Origin: a virus
Direction: 5' to 3' (one strand)
IMG/VR virus record: IMGVR_UViG_3300036826_000065
Coordinates: 1-54,786 of that record
DNA: 54,786 nt
How positions within the stretch are numbered: position 1 is the first letter of the stretch; the number at the start of each line of letters is the position of its first letter. Position numbers and translations under genes: made by a program. Positions 40,288-47,660 of this stretch are shown here, in pieces. Under the pieces are notes generated by a model. The model was not told the DNA's origin. It worked only from the letters and a program-made list of their open reading frames with translations, and made no database searches.

Positions 40288-40349
40288 GGGGGCCGAATGC
40301 AGCCGGGGCGCGAGCCTTGCAACCTTCAACCCCGAACCTTGTCGGCCCC
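40288..40349. other. Inverted repeat in a 104-bp spacer
   Basis: GGGGCCGA (40289-40296) and TCGGCCCC (40342-40349) can pair across a 45-nt interval. No U-tract follows. It separates the genes at 40355-40684 and 39963-40250. Confidence 0.4.
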
Positions 40350-40354
40350 TGTGA

Positions 40355-40684
40355 TTATGCGGCGTGCGACTTGCGGAACTCGCGCACGCTTTCCCCGCGT
40401 TTGCGAGGCAAGCCGTAAGCCGTCGGATCGAACAAGCTCGTCAGCGGCGACTCAGGATGCTTGCGCCAAATCTCGGTCGATTGGAATTCGCGCCATGCAT
40501 CCGCGCCCTGGCGAGTGAGATGGAAGCCGCGCCCTGGGCGGTACACGATCCACTTGCGGATGAGCATCGAGCGGAAAGGTCGTTGATCGTATTTCCCGGC
40601 TTCGCTGATGGTCATGTAGTAGCCGGAGCCGGACTCCGCGAAGGCGCGGAGCATGGGATAGCCACGATTGGAAAGTTGGATCAT
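40355..40684 (-). CDS. Winged-helix-like small protein
   Basis: A 109-aa protein. The sequence GYPMLRAFAESGSGYYMTISEAGKYDQRPFRSMLIRKWIVYRPGRG... followed by HLTRQGADAW has the helix-turn-helix-wing layout of small phage winged-helix proteins. Overlaps its upstream neighbour by 4 nt. DNA binding inferred. Confidence 0.68.
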   Translation of the reverse strand: MIQLSNRGYPMLRAFAESGSGYYMTISEAGKYDQRPFRSMLIRKWIVYRPGRGFHLTRQGADAWREFQSTEIWRKHPESPLTSLFDPTAYGLPRKRGESVREFRKSHAA

Positions 40685-41064
40685 GACTTCTTCCTCATAC
40701 CCCCTTTGGCAAGGGTTTCAAGAGGATTCTTGGATGGCCCTTTCGCAAGCTCTTTGTACGAGGATCGTGGGCGCGAGTCCGCATAGGCCGACATGAAGGT
40801 CATCTGCACCATGCCGAACACTTCGTTCACCGCCATGTGGACGGCATGATTTCTGATGTCGATAGGCAGACGGAAGTGCAGATCTTCCTTCCCTTCGTCG
40901 CTGAAGCCGTATTCGACCGTGACGGTCAGCTTGTTGAGGTTGCGATCCAGCGGCGTTTTGAAGGATGCGCGTATGTTGATCCATTCCAGGTTCCGCCGGA
41001 GTTCCCAGATCAGGAGGATCAGGACGCGGGCGATATTGCGGATCGACTTCACCTGGGCCTTCAT
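40681..41064 (-). CDS. Hypothetical protein
   Basis: A 127-aa protein with a hydrophobic helix near the start (IARVLILLIWELR) and an acidic-basic middle (LTVTVEYGFSDEGKEDLHFRLPIDI). Not recognised. 4-nt overlaps with both neighbours. Confidence 0.7.
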   Translation of the reverse strand: MKAQVKSIRNIARVLILLIWELRRNLEWINIRASFKTPLDRNLNKLTVTVEYGFSDEGKEDLHFRLPIDIRNHAVHMAVNEVFGMVQMTFMSAYADSRPRSSYKELAKGPSKNPLETLAKGGMRKKS

Positions 41065-41585
41065 GCTTCAGCCCCCAGGTGTCCGTTTTTTTTTAAGCCG
41101 CGACCGGCCACCATTGCCGCCAGCCGCGCCTTCTGCTCGCGAGGCGTCAGTGCGTCCCAGCGCTTGCGCCGCGCACGCGTGGCCTTATTCACCCACTTCT
41201 TATGATCCGGGTGATCGGGGTGACGAATATCGGTCGGAGACAAAGCGGACACTTTGACGACCGGCGTGTCCTTCGGCTTGCGCTTCGCCACGCGCCGCGC
41301 CATCTCCAACTTCCTCTCCTCCGGGTCGTCCGGCCAGCCGGTGCGCAGGCTGGGGATTTCGCGCCGTCTACCGCGCCGCCGGGTCGCCTCCTGAACGACC
41401 GGCAGGATATCGCGAACGACAATCGGTTCGGTTTCTTCCGCGTTGGGCAGCAGAGCCTCCAGCGCGTCGATCTGCCGCTGCAATGCGGCGATCTTTCGTT
41501 GATGAAGCTTCACTCCTTCCTTGAGGCCTTCCAGTACGGCCTCGATTTCTTCTTGGTTGATCGTGTTGTGGGTTTCGGTCTTCAA
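41061..41585 (-). CDS. Hypothetical protein with coiled coil and basic tail
   Basis: A 174-aa protein, first gene of this operon. Residues 10-45 form a coiled coil (IEAVLEGLKEGVKLHQRKIAALQRQIDAL), then a basic, Pro-rich middle (EATRRRGRRREIPSLR) and a C-terminal ARRKRWDALTPREQKARLA resembling a DNA-binding NUMOD-like or SAP-like helix pair. The promoter at 41660-41688 precedes it. Function unknown. Confidence 0.72.
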   Translation of the reverse strand: MKTETHNTINQEEIEAVLEGLKEGVKLHQRKIAALQRQIDALEALLPNAEETEPIVVRDILPVVQEATRRRGRRREIPSLRTGWPDDPEERKLEMARRVAKRKPKDTPVVKVSALSPTDIRHPDHPDHKKWVNKATRARRKRWDALTPREQKARLAAMVAGRGLKKNGHLGAEA

Positions 41586-41659
41586 TTCCTCTGACTCCCG
41601 CTTCTCCTCAGACTTTTTCTAATCCCCGTGACGCGAGCGCACTCAGACTTTTGCGAGAT

Positions 41660-41688
41660 ATATTATCTCCGGCGTGCTTCGGATACAA
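41660..41688 (-). promoter_or_regulatory. Sigma70-type promoter for the 41585-37167 operon
   Basis: On the minus strand TTGTAT (41688-41683) and TAATAT (41665-41660) are separated by 17 bp. It is AT-rich and lies about 75 bp before the first start codon, in the divergent region shared with the repressor gene. Confidence 0.6.
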
Positions 41689-41722
41689 ACAAATTTTTGA
41701 CAAATATGTAACAAACATACCG

Positions 41723-41832
41723 CATGTAATGAAGCCGAACGGTCACCCAGCAACCCTGCTGCGATGCGGTCCAGCACACTATATTCCAGGGGCAATTTTA
41801 CGACGTGGCTAAGTTTATACCCGTCATGTAAT
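41723..41832 (+). promoter_or_regulatory. Candidate repressor operator repeats
   Basis: The octamer CATGTAAT occurs at 41723-41730 and 41825-41832, and a TATGT-AACAA-ACATA inverted repeat lies just before (41705-41719). They flank the divergent start region between the repressor and the leftward operon. Binding is not shown. Confidence 0.4.
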
Positions 41833-41845
41833 TTTTGTAAACAGA

Positions 41846-42112
41846 ATGAACAAGCCTCCACTACCGGAAGCGCTACAGCGAACGTTCGGCAAAACCGTGA
41901 GATGTCTGAGGAAGCGAATCGGCATGGCGCAGGAAACGCTGGCGCTGGAAACAGGCATAGGGAGAAGCTACATGGGAGCACTGGAACGAGGGCTCCATAG
42001 TCCGTCGCTGAATACGATTTATCAACTGCTGCCAGTCTTACGGGTGAGCTTCCCCGAATTTGCGCAGGAGTTTGAAAACAACCTGCACCCACGCGCAAAG
42101 CGGCAAGCGTAG
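41846..42112 (+). CDS. XRE-family transcriptional repressor
   Basis: An 88-aa DNA-binding protein on the plus strand with a complete helix-turn-helix: FGKTVRCLRKRIGMAQETLALETGIGRSYMGALERG (about residues 11-46), typical of the Cro/CI and SinR fold. It has no separate oligomerisation or protease-cleavage domain. It has no clear ribosome site and may be leaderless or weakly translated. It diverges from the 41585 operon and converges on the replication genes (6 bp apart), the placement of a lysogeny regulator. A plus-strand terminator lies only 1.4 kb further on (43481-43510). Confidence 0.85.
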   Translation: MNKPPLPEALQRTFGKTVRCLRKRIGMAQETLALETGIGRSYMGALERGLHSPSLNTIYQLLPVLRVSFPEFAQEFENNLHPRAKRQA

Positions 42113-42118
42113 GCATGC

Positions 42119-42475
42119 CTATCCGGCCTGGGCGACGATGCAGCCGCATCTCTTCGCGCCGGATATTCCCTTGCGCTCCACGATCCTCCAGCCGGAGCCG
42201 CCGCAGAGTGGACAGCCGGTGTTCTGCGGGGCGCCCAGGTATTCGCCGGGACGCGGGTTGAAGTGATCGTAGATATCCACCGGCTTGGGGCAGTCGTGCT
42301 CTGACTTGATCCATCCGGCGACGAACGCCTCGGCGGCTTCCATGCTGGGCGCACTCTGCATGGCCTTGATCAGCATGGCGACGGCCTCGTCGTCCTTGGG
42401 AAAATAGTTCAGGCCGGAGAGTCGTCTAACCAGCAGAAACGCTGAGTCCCCGGCTATTGATTCTCGCGAGGGCAT
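42119..42475 (-). CDS. Zinc-motif protein downstream of the replication gene
   Basis: A 118-aa protein with a helical N-terminal half (DEAVAMLIKAMQSAPSMEAAEAFVAGWI) and a DnaJ-like zinc knuckle (CPLCGGSGW...KRCGC). Start ATG 42475 has AAGGAG six bases upstream and lies 50 nt inside the 3' end of the replication gene. Possibly a helicase-loader-type accessory, by analogy with phage replication cassettes; not proved. Confidence 0.68.
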   Translation of the reverse strand: MPSRESIAGDSAFLLVRRLSGLNYFPKDDEAVAMLIKAMQSAPSMEAAEAFVAGWIKSEHDCPKPVDIYDHFNPRPGEYLGAPQNTGCPLCGGSGWRIVERKGISGAKRCGCIVAQAG

Positions 42476-43373
42476 CCATCACTCCTTGGTGTTTCGCCTG
42501 GACCTCGCTCATCGGCTTCCTGGGGACCGGCGCCATGAGCCAGTCGCCATCGCTGATCCATCGCCACAATTGGGGCCTGAATTTTTCCACCGGCAACGTG
42601 AGCCAATATTCCCGCCATGCCGCGTGCGCGGACCGGAGCTTCGCCGCCGCCCCAGGATCGCGGGCCAGAACCTTCTCTACTTCGGGGATGGCCTTCAGCG
42701 GTAGCCCAGGTTGCGGATGGTCCGCGAGCAACTCCCAGGCCAGGGCTTCGGCTTCGGAGCACGACCCCTGGCTCGCCCGGTGAGCCTGGGGTTCAACCGG
42801 GGTTGTTAATTCTTCAACCTGGGTTGCCGGAGAGGCCGACATTGCCACCTCCGGGTCGTGTTGGTTTAGATTTTTATTCGCCGCCGCCGCCGCCGCCGCC
42901 GCCGTTTCCCTACTTTCTCCAGATGGCACGGCGGCATGAGAAAGAACGTCTAGTTCAGAAACGTCTGGTTCATATAAGGATAGCTGGCCTCCGCTTTGTC
43001 GCTGGTGACGAAGCTGGTTTGTCACCCGTGACGAAGCTGGTTTGTCAGATCTGACAGGTTTCGGAGGCGCTTTCCACTCGCCGGGAGTGGCGAATTCGTA
43101 GGAGCATCCGCGACCTGTATCCCAGCCGCAGCGCACGATGCCCAGGGCGCGGAGTTGCGCCATGCCGCGATCCAGCGTGCTCAGGCTGAATCCCGCCCGC
43201 TTCGCCAATGTCGCCCGCTTCGGGTTGCATTGGCCGCTCTTTTGGTTACGAAACGAATAAAGGACCAGGAGCACTTTTAATGCGGCGAGCGATACATCCT
43301 TGCGCAGAATTAATGCCTGGGGGACACAAACGAATGGTTGTGTGAGAGAATTATTAGCGGATGCGTTTGTCAT
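42426..43373 (-). CDS. Winged-helix replication initiation-like protein
   Basis: A 315-aa protein. Residues 25-90 form a winged-helix domain of the phage replication type (SLAALKVLLVLYSFRNQKSG; KRATLAKRAGFSLSTLDRGMAQLRALGIV). A long flexible linker with a run of alanines encoded by a pure (GCG) codon repeat (42879-42904) follows, and a C-terminal domain with LPVEKFRPQLWRWISDGDW resembles the end of phage replication organisers. Its ribosome site and start codon lie in a perfect hairpin (43371-43388). It probably opens the origin or recruits the helicase. Confidence 0.72.
   Translation of the reverse strand: MTNASANNSLTQPFVCVPQALILRKDVSLAALKVLLVLYSFRNQKSGQCNPKRATLAKRAGFSLSTLDRGMAQLRALGIVRCGWDTGRGCSYEFATPGEWKAPPKPVRSDKPASSRVTNQLRHQRQSGGQLSLYEPDVSELDVLSHAAVPSGESRETAAAAAAAANKNLNQHDPEVAMSASPATQVEELTTPVEPQAHRASQGSCSEAEALAWELLADHPQPGLPLKAIPEVEKVLARDPGAAAKLRSAHAAWREYWLTLPVEKFRPQLWRWISDGDWLMAPVPRKPMSEVQAKHQGVMDALARINSRGLSVSAG
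42879..42904. repeat. (GCC)n trinucleotide run
   Basis: Eight uninterrupted CGC/GCC units encode a polyalanine tract within the replication protein's linker. Such pure runs are prone to slippage; each change would be in frame. Confidence 0.85.
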
Positions 43374-43388
43374 AGGACGTTTCCTATG
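43371..43388 (-). promoter_or_regulatory. Hairpin enclosing ribosome site and start codon of the replication gene
   Basis: On the minus strand CATAGGA-AACG-TCCTATG is a perfect 7-bp hairpin in which AGGA (ribosome site) pairs with the TCCT directly before the gene, and the final ATG is the start codon. It could limit translation of the initiator. Confidence 0.6.
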
Positions 43389-43480
43389 GGCCGCCGTTGG
43401 GTGTCTCCCAAAAATATTCGGCGGCGGCTCTAAGCCTGAGCGACTTTGAAGCGGACGCTCAGGCGGGATTAGCAGGTAGA

Positions 43481-43510
43481 GCGGTTGGCGACGGCCAGCC
43501 GCTTTTTTTT
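43481..43510 (+). terminator. Intrinsic terminator on the plus strand
   Basis: GCGGTTGGC-GACG-GCCAGCCGC (one G-U pair) is followed by eight T on the plus strand. The only plus-strand gene upstream is the XRE repressor, so its transcript may run antisense through both replication genes to this point. Confidence 0.75.
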
Positions 43511-43511
43511 G

Positions 43512-43898
43512 TTAGGGGGAGTGTTCAAATCGACGCAACCATTCCAATAACTCTTCGACCGATTCCACTACCACAACTTCCAGCCCGTAGAGGCGCAGTT
43601 CGGCGTGCCGCCTCAACTGCACCTCGGAGATCGCGCCGCCTGGGCGCTTGACCTCCACGAGAAAACTGGGATGCCGCACCGCGATCCAATCCGGGTCGCC
43701 TGGGACGCCCATGCGGATGAAGCAATTGTTCGGCGTCTTGAACAGGCCCACGTGCTGGCGCACCGGCATGTAGCCCTTCAGCCGGAGAATGTCGAGACAG
43801 CCCTTCTCGACGTCGTTCTCCGAAACCTTGATCTTCGGCGCACGCAGTGCGAAGCGCTGACGCGCCTCCTTCGTTCTGCCGAACAGATCGCGGCTCAT
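43512..43898 (-). CDS. VRR-NUC domain nuclease
   Basis: A 128-aa minimal VRR-NUC protein: ENDVEKGCLDILRLKGYMPVR, then FIRMGVPGDPDWIAV with the conserved Gly-x-Pro-Asp, and FLVEVKRPGG containing the E-V-K catalytic pair, followed by QLRRHAELRLYGLEVVVV. These stand-alone phage enzymes act as Holliday-junction or structure-specific nucleases. Start ATG 43898 overlaps the previous stop (ATGA). It belongs to the methyltransferase/replication block. Confidence 0.88.
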   Translation of the reverse strand: MSRDLFGRTKEARQRFALRAPKIKVSENDVEKGCLDILRLKGYMPVRQHVGLFKTPNNCFIRMGVPGDPDWIAVRHPSFLVEVKRPGGAISEVQLRRHAELRLYGLEVVVVESVEELLEWLRRFEHSP

Positions 43899-44116
43899 AC
43901 GTTCGCTCCAGCGCTGGCTTGCGCCTCCGGGTCGAAGTACACGTGGACTCCCGCCCGCATCAACGTGCCGATGAGCGCGACCCATTCGGGCTTGCTGCAT
44001 GAGACGACGCCCAGCACGTTCCAGCCGGTGACGGCTTCGATCTCGATGCGCCCGTGGAAAATCTCAGGCGGCGCGGTGCGATGCCAGCGGAGGCGGAATT
44101 GAGAAGCCGGTGTCAC
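43895..44116 (-). CDS. Small hypothetical protein
   Basis: A 73-aa protein begun at GTG 44116 (GTGA overlap with the preceding stop; AGGAGG 10 nt upstream). Content: beta-rich start (FRLRWHRTAPPEIFHG) and a central WNVLGVVSCSKPEW. Not recognised. Confidence 0.65.
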   Translation of the reverse strand: MTPASQFRLRWHRTAPPEIFHGRIEIEAVTGWNVLGVVSCSKPEWVALIGTLMRAGVHVYFDPEAQASAGANV

Positions 44117-44448
44117 GCCGCGACGGCCTCCTGGGCGGCGGCGCGGACCTCGATCCGGCACTTGGAGCAGACGTCATGCTTCTCCAGTTCGTCCCAGGCG
44201 AGCACGCCGCGCTTATGGGCGCGGGTGATATCGTCGCCGCACCACGTGCGCGTCACGCGCTCACCGAACATCCAGATATGCCGCACGCGCCCTATGACCG
44301 CCGTCTTGAGCGCATACCGGCCCTTCACGACGGAGATGAGGAAGATCAATTGTTGCTGGTACACCGCTTCGGCGTTGCGCTTCTGCACGCACGCGGGGCA
44401 GACCAGCGCGAGATCCGGCACGGGATTTTTGCAATCACGACAGAGCAC
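44113..44448 (-). CDS. Zinc-ribbon protein
   Basis: A 111-aa protein with CRDCKNP at the start and CPAC (residues 17-20), and a second pair HDVCSKC near the end, giving two zinc knuckles. Start GTG 44448 directly follows the stop of the overprinted methyltransferase-locus frame (TGAGTG), with AGGAGG four bases upstream. Function unknown; DNA binding likely. Confidence 0.72.
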   Translation of the reverse strand: MLCRDCKNPVPDLALVCPACVQKRNAEAVYQQQLIFLISVVKGRYALKTAVIGRVRHIWMFGERVTRTWCGDDITRAHKRGVLAWDELEKHDVCSKCRIEVRAAAQEAVAA

Positions 44449-45586
44449 TCAACCTCCTAGCAAGAACCGTGTATGCGACCGCAGCCTGGAGAGGTACGAC
44501 TCCATTTCCTGCGCACTGAAGACGAGGTCGGCGTTCGACCAGCCAAGTGGCGCACCCATCAACCAATCGACGAAAATCGGATTTAGCCTCGGCCTGAAGA
44601 TCGAGCGGACCCGATTGTAGGGCCAGGGCAAGCGCAGCCTTAACTGGCGACAAAGCTGGAGAAAAATGCGGACTCGTTCGGAGAAACTCAGACCATCGAC
44701 AATCGAGAGGTCCTGGGGCAAAGAGGGGAAGAGTTCCGCTTGGTTCTTCAGGTCCACCGTGTGCTTGATTCCCCGCGCATCCACTCCCCGCCGTGCGACC
44801 GTCGCCGGGTCCAGCTTGTTCCCGCCCTGGGGCGTGCGCGGCGTCTGCCAGTATTCCGTCTGGTCCTGCAAATCCATCGCGTGACCGGAGCCCCGCCGCT
44901 TCCCAGGCGCCTGACTGCCGCCCTTCTGCGGATGCCCGCCCTGGGGCGTCTGCCACTGCCGCGCCGCATCCGTTAACGTCGTGCCGTCGTGCATGACGCC
45001 GGTCATGGTGGATTGCCTCGCGGAGGACTTGCCGTCCTTGCTCGTGGCGGTAGGCCAGGAAGAAAGTTCGGAGGCGCCCGTGAGAGGCGCCCACGTGGGA
45101 AGCTCGTAGGCTTCCCCACGCGCAAGTAAACCCCAGCGCGGCCAGATCCCTGAGAACGATTCCCATGCCCCCCACAGGGGTTGTTGCGCCGTCATCCAGG
45201 TCTGCAAATCGCTCAACTGGGCGATCAGTGTCCCGCAGGATTCCGTTGACGTTCTCGCCGCAGAAGAGCGGGGCTCCGCACTCGTCGATGATCCTGGCGA
45301 TATCGCTCCAGATCCATCGCTGGTCGTTGGCTCCTCGGCGTGTACCGGCGACGGAATGCGGCTGGCAAGGCCAACCGGCAACGACGCAATCCACTCGCTG
45401 ATGGAGGGGTCGTGCATCGAATCCCAGCACGTCGCGGAAGAGCTTCGCGTGCGGGAAGCGGAGCCGGAATCTTCGCGCCGCGTGCGCGTTGTTTTCGACG
45501 CCGGCAATCGTTTTGTAGCCTGGGAATGCGGCTTCGACGGCGAGGTCAAGCATGCCGATTCCCGCGCAGAGGGAGAGCCCATTCAC
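44435..45586 (-). CDS. DNA (cytosine-5) methyltransferase
   Basis: A 383-aa C5 methyltransferase. Motif I LSLCAGIGMLDL (4-15), motif II GVENN (29-33), motif IV with catalytic cysteine AGWPCQPHS (70-78, Cys74), motif VI CGENVNG (109-115), motif VIII GRLRTFFLA (170-178) and the C-terminal CAGNGVVPLQAA (about 358-369) are all present, so the enzyme looks intact. It transfers methyl groups from SAM to cytosine and may protect the phage against restriction. Start GTG 45586 overlaps the preceding stop (GTGA); GGAGG is 4 nt upstream. The whole gene is overlapped in the +1 frame by a second recognisable coding frame. It overlaps the next gene by 14 nt. Confidence 0.92.
   Translation of the reverse strand: MNGLSLCAGIGMLDLAVEAAFPGYKTIAGVENNAHAARRFRLRFPHAKLFRDVLGFDARPLHQRVDCVVAGWPCQPHSVAGTRRGANDQRWIWSDIARIIDECGAPLFCGENVNGILRDTDRPVERFADLDDGATTPVGGMGIVLRDLAALGFTCAWGSLRASHVGASHGRLRTFFLAYRHEQGRQVLREAIHHDRRHARRHDVNGCGAAVADAPGRASAEGRQSGAWEAAGLRSRDGFAGPDGILADAAHAPGREQAGPGDGRTAGSGCAGNQAHGGPEEPSGTLPLFAPGPLDCRWSEFLRTSPHFSPALSPVKAALALALQSGPLDLQAEAKSDFRRLVDGCATWLVERRPRLQCAGNGVVPLQAAVAYTVLARRLSALS
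44449..45582 (-). CDS. Second, overprinted protein in the +1 frame of the methyltransferase gene (WPTP-type phage protein)
   Basis: This 377-aa frame runs uninterrupted through almost the whole methyltransferase gene, one base out of phase. The middle and C-terminal parts match a phage family usually annotated as methyltransferase-associated: WESFSGIWPRWG (140-151), YELPTWAP (159-166), SSWPTATSKDGK (174-185), two further WQTP blocks (210, 245), and NPIFVDWLMGAPLGW (334-348). The first 55 residues are Ser/Arg-rich. ATG 45582 has GGAGG at 8 nt, better spaced than the GTG of the methyltransferase, and the stop abuts the next gene. I think both frames are translated; how they relate functionally is unknown. 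Confidence 0.6.
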   Translation of the reverse strand: MGSPSARESACLTSPSKPHSQATKRLPASKTTRTRREDSGSASRTRSSSATCWDSMHDPSISEWIASLPVGLASRIPSPVHAEEPTTSDGSGAISPGSSTSAEPRSSAARTSTESCGTLIAQLSDLQTWMTAQQPLWGAWESFSGIWPRWGLLARGEAYELPTWAPLTGASELSSWPTATSKDGKSSARQSTMTGVMHDGTTLTDAARQWQTPQGGHPQKGGSQAPGKRRGSGHAMDLQDQTEYWQTPRTPQGGNKLDPATVARRGVDARGIKHTVDLKNQAELFPSLPQDLSIVDGLSFSERVRIFLQLCRQLRLRLPWPYNRVRSIFRPRLNPIFVDWLMGAPLGWSNADLVFSAQEMESYLSRLRSHTRFLLGG

Positions 45587-45807
45587 GCGACCTCCTGCGC
45601 CAGGGCGCGGCGGATGGCTGGCTCGTCCTCAGGGAATTTCTCGATGGCCGCTTCGGGCGTCATCGAGTATTCGACCAGCGGTCGGCGTCCCCGCCAGCAT
45701 GCCGGTCCATGCCAGTGGTAATGGAATAGGCCGTCCCGGCGCAGATGCAGCCATTCCTCGCATCCGCGACCGGCGGGACGATGAAATACCTGAACCGGGT
45801 CGCTCAT
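45583..45807 (-). CDS. Small hypothetical protein
   Basis: A 74-aa protein (FHRPAGRGCEEWLHLRRDGLFHYHWHG...) rich in His and Trp, with a C-terminal helix containing PEAAIEKFPEDEPAIRRAL. It shares GTGA with the methyltransferase start. Not recognised. Its upstream neighbour is the integrase terminator, so transcription must begin inside 45810-45890 or read through. Confidence 0.7.
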   Translation of the reverse strand: MSDPVQVFHRPAGRGCEEWLHLRRDGLFHYHWHGPACWRGRRPLVEYSMTPEAAIEKFPEDEPAIRRALAQEVA

Positions 45808-45828
45808 GGGCTAGAGCGCCCCCAAACG

Positions 45829-45861
45829 CAAAAAAGCCCAGGGGTATAGAGCCCCTGGGCT
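45829..45861 (-). terminator. Strong intrinsic terminator after the integrase
   Basis: AGCCCAGGGG (45835-45844) pairs perfectly with CCCCTGGGCT (45852-45861) around a 7-nt loop; on the minus strand the stem is followed by TTTTTT. It ends the early operon. Confidence 0.92.
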
Positions 45862-45866
45862 AATTG

Positions 45867-45882
45867 CCCTCTGATCAGAGGG
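45867..45882. promoter_or_regulatory. Perfect 16-bp palindrome CCCTCTGATCAGAGGG
   Basis: It lies between the integrase stop and the terminator. Could be a protein binding site; it has no loop and so is not a good RNA hairpin. Confidence 0.45.
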
Positions 45883-45890
45883 TTGGCGGC

Positions 45891-47660
45891 TCACGCCGCG
45901 ATCCGTACCCTGGTCGTTACCTGGAGTTGCTTATTGTAAATCGCACGTTCAGGCTGCTTACAATTAGCAACATTCAGGCGAACCAGGATGGTGATTTCCG
46001 CCCAGCCGTGTGCGTAGCGTATGCCGCCAGCCGGAATCCAGTCCAGCAGGATGGCTTGTTGCTCCACCGGGTCGGTCGTTTGGAAAGCCTTGCGGGCTAG
46101 CCGCTGAATTGTGGCGAGGTCGTATTGCTCCGGCTCAACCTCTCCGGCTCCGGCTTCGATGCGCCGGTCCAAGAGGGCGAGTTCGGTTTTATATTTCGCC
46201 ACCAGCCCAGCATACTCCGCTTTGTCCTCGTCGGAGTCGGCGTCGATCTCCTTTCTCATCGCTTCCCGTCGCTTCTGATCCTTCCGCTTCCGCTCTTCGC
46301 GGAGGCGAGCCAGTTCGGCCTCGTCGTCCGGCGTGACGACCTCACCGAACTTCTCCGCGACCAGCGACTCCAACTGATCGCAGACGGCGGTCTTCAGCCC
46401 ATTCCAAACGCCGGGATGCAGAATGTCGGCGCGAACGGATTTGGAATCGCACTCGTAATGTCCCTCCGTCTTGTGCCGGTGCGTGCAGCGGTAGTACAGC
46501 GTGCGCGTGCCGTCGTCCTTCACCGCACTTCCATGCGCGGGCGCCATCGCTTTTTTGCACTCCTCACCGATGCCCTCGCCGGAGATCACGGTGGCGCCGC
46601 AGGAAACCAGCGTGCTGAGTATCGCCACCTGACCGCCGTCTTCGGCTCGCCGTGCGGGCTTGCCAGTGGACGCGGCGCCATTGCGCTTCAGGCCTTCGAT
46701 GATGGCCGCTTGCTCATCCGGCGTCCAGATGCCGCCACCGGGCATCTCGATCTTGCCAGCCCACTCCTCGCGGGGCTTGAACACCTTCACGGTGCGAACC
46801 TTGTGCCGCTCCGCTTCCGGGTTACGAACTTTTTTGGGCTCGATGAACTTGCGCTTGCCGTACCACCATTCGCCGCTGGAATAGGTCCAGTCGTTCGCGA
46901 TTGCGGCCACGGTAATCGGATTCCAGCCCAGCTTGCCGCCGGGAGTCTTGATGCCACGCGAGTCCAGTTCCCGGCAGATGCCACGCTGGGTGCCTTCGCG
47001 CCCCCCGGCCAGCGCGAGTTCACCGATTAGCTGCACGACTTCCAGTTCGTTCACGCGCCGTTCGTAGAAGTTCTGCGGTCTGCCGGTCGGAACTTCCTCG
47101 TTGGCGTTCAGAGCCCGCGCCGCGATCTCCCTGGCGGTCACCATGTGCCAGCCGTAGGGCGCACCGAAGTGCGCGAGGCCCTTCGCCAGCTTCGCCATCA
47201 CGCCATAGCGGGACTTCTCCGCAATGTCGTCCCGCTGATACTGGGCGACGGTCAGAAACATGTTCATCTGCATGCGGAACCAGCCGCTGTCCTGATACCA
47301 GCCCAGGTCGCCCAGCAGCACGTCGGCCTTCAGTTCGCGGAACTCGCGGATGGTTGCGAGCCCGCCTTCGACGTCGCGGGAGAAGCGGTCGATCCAGGGG
47401 AATGCGACGGCGTTCGCCACGCCAGCGCGGATCTGTTTTTTGGCGAGCCGGATCGAAGGCCGGTTGAAGTCAGTGCCGCTGTAGCCCTTGTCTTCGATCA
47501 TCAGTTCGGCGGGAATGTCGCAATCGTACTTGTCGGCCAGGAGGGCGAACTTGTTGCCCTGTCCGTCGAAGGAGTAGTTGCCGACCTGCTTCAGCAAGCT
47601 GACGCGCTTAATCCCGATTGCGATCCGGCGTGCCGGTCTTGGGAATGCTCTTGCGGCCAT
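45891..47660 (-). CDS. int: Large serine recombinase (integrase)
   Basis: A 589-aa serine integrase. The catalytic domain has IGIKRVSLLKQ with Ser21 as nucleophile, GYSGTDFNRPS (59-69), FPWIDRFSRDVEGG (87-100) with the conserved arginines, and MNMFLTVAQYQRDDIAEKSRYG. A recombinase domain follows (GAPYGWHM; RGICRELDSRGIKTPGG), then a zinc-ribbon (LVSCGATV...YYRCTHR...YECDSKSV) and a coiled coil (ELARLREERKRKDQKRREAMRKE). Such enzymes insert phage DNA at attP x attB without host factors and need a directionality factor to excise. It indicates a temperate lifestyle. ATG 47660 has GGGAGG 9 nt upstream. It closes the early operon before the terminator. Confidence 0.95.
   Translation of the reverse strand: MAARAFPRPARRIAIGIKRVSLLKQVGNYSFDGQGNKFALLADKYDCDIPAELMIEDKGYSGTDFNRPSIRLAKKQIRAGVANAVAFPWIDRFSRDVEGGLATIREFRELKADVLLGDLGWYQDSGWFRMQMNMFLTVAQYQRDDIAEKSRYGVMAKLAKGLAHFGAPYGWHMVTAREIAARALNANEEVPTGRPQNFYERRVNELEVVQLIGELALAGGREGTQRGICRELDSRGIKTPGGKLGWNPITVAAIANDWTYSSGEWWYGKRKFIEPKKVRNPEAERHKVRTVKVFKPREEWAGKIEMPGGGIWTPDEQAAIIEGLKRNGAASTGKPARRAEDGGQVAILSTLVSCGATVISGEGIGEECKKAMAPAHGSAVKDDGTRTLYYRCTHRHKTEGHYECDSKSVRADILHPGVWNGLKTAVCDQLESLVAEKFGEVVTPDDEAELARLREERKRKDQKRREAMRKEIDADSDEDKAEYAGLVAKYKTELALLDRRIEAGAGEVEPEQYDLATIQRLARKAFQTTDPVEQQAILLDWIPAGGIRYAHGWAEITILVRLNVANCKQPERAIYNKQLQVTTRVRIAA

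Noticed and set aside
41643-42314. 223-codon minus-strand frame across the repressor
   Set aside because: Antisense to a clear HTH protein and lying over the divergent promoter region; no motif.
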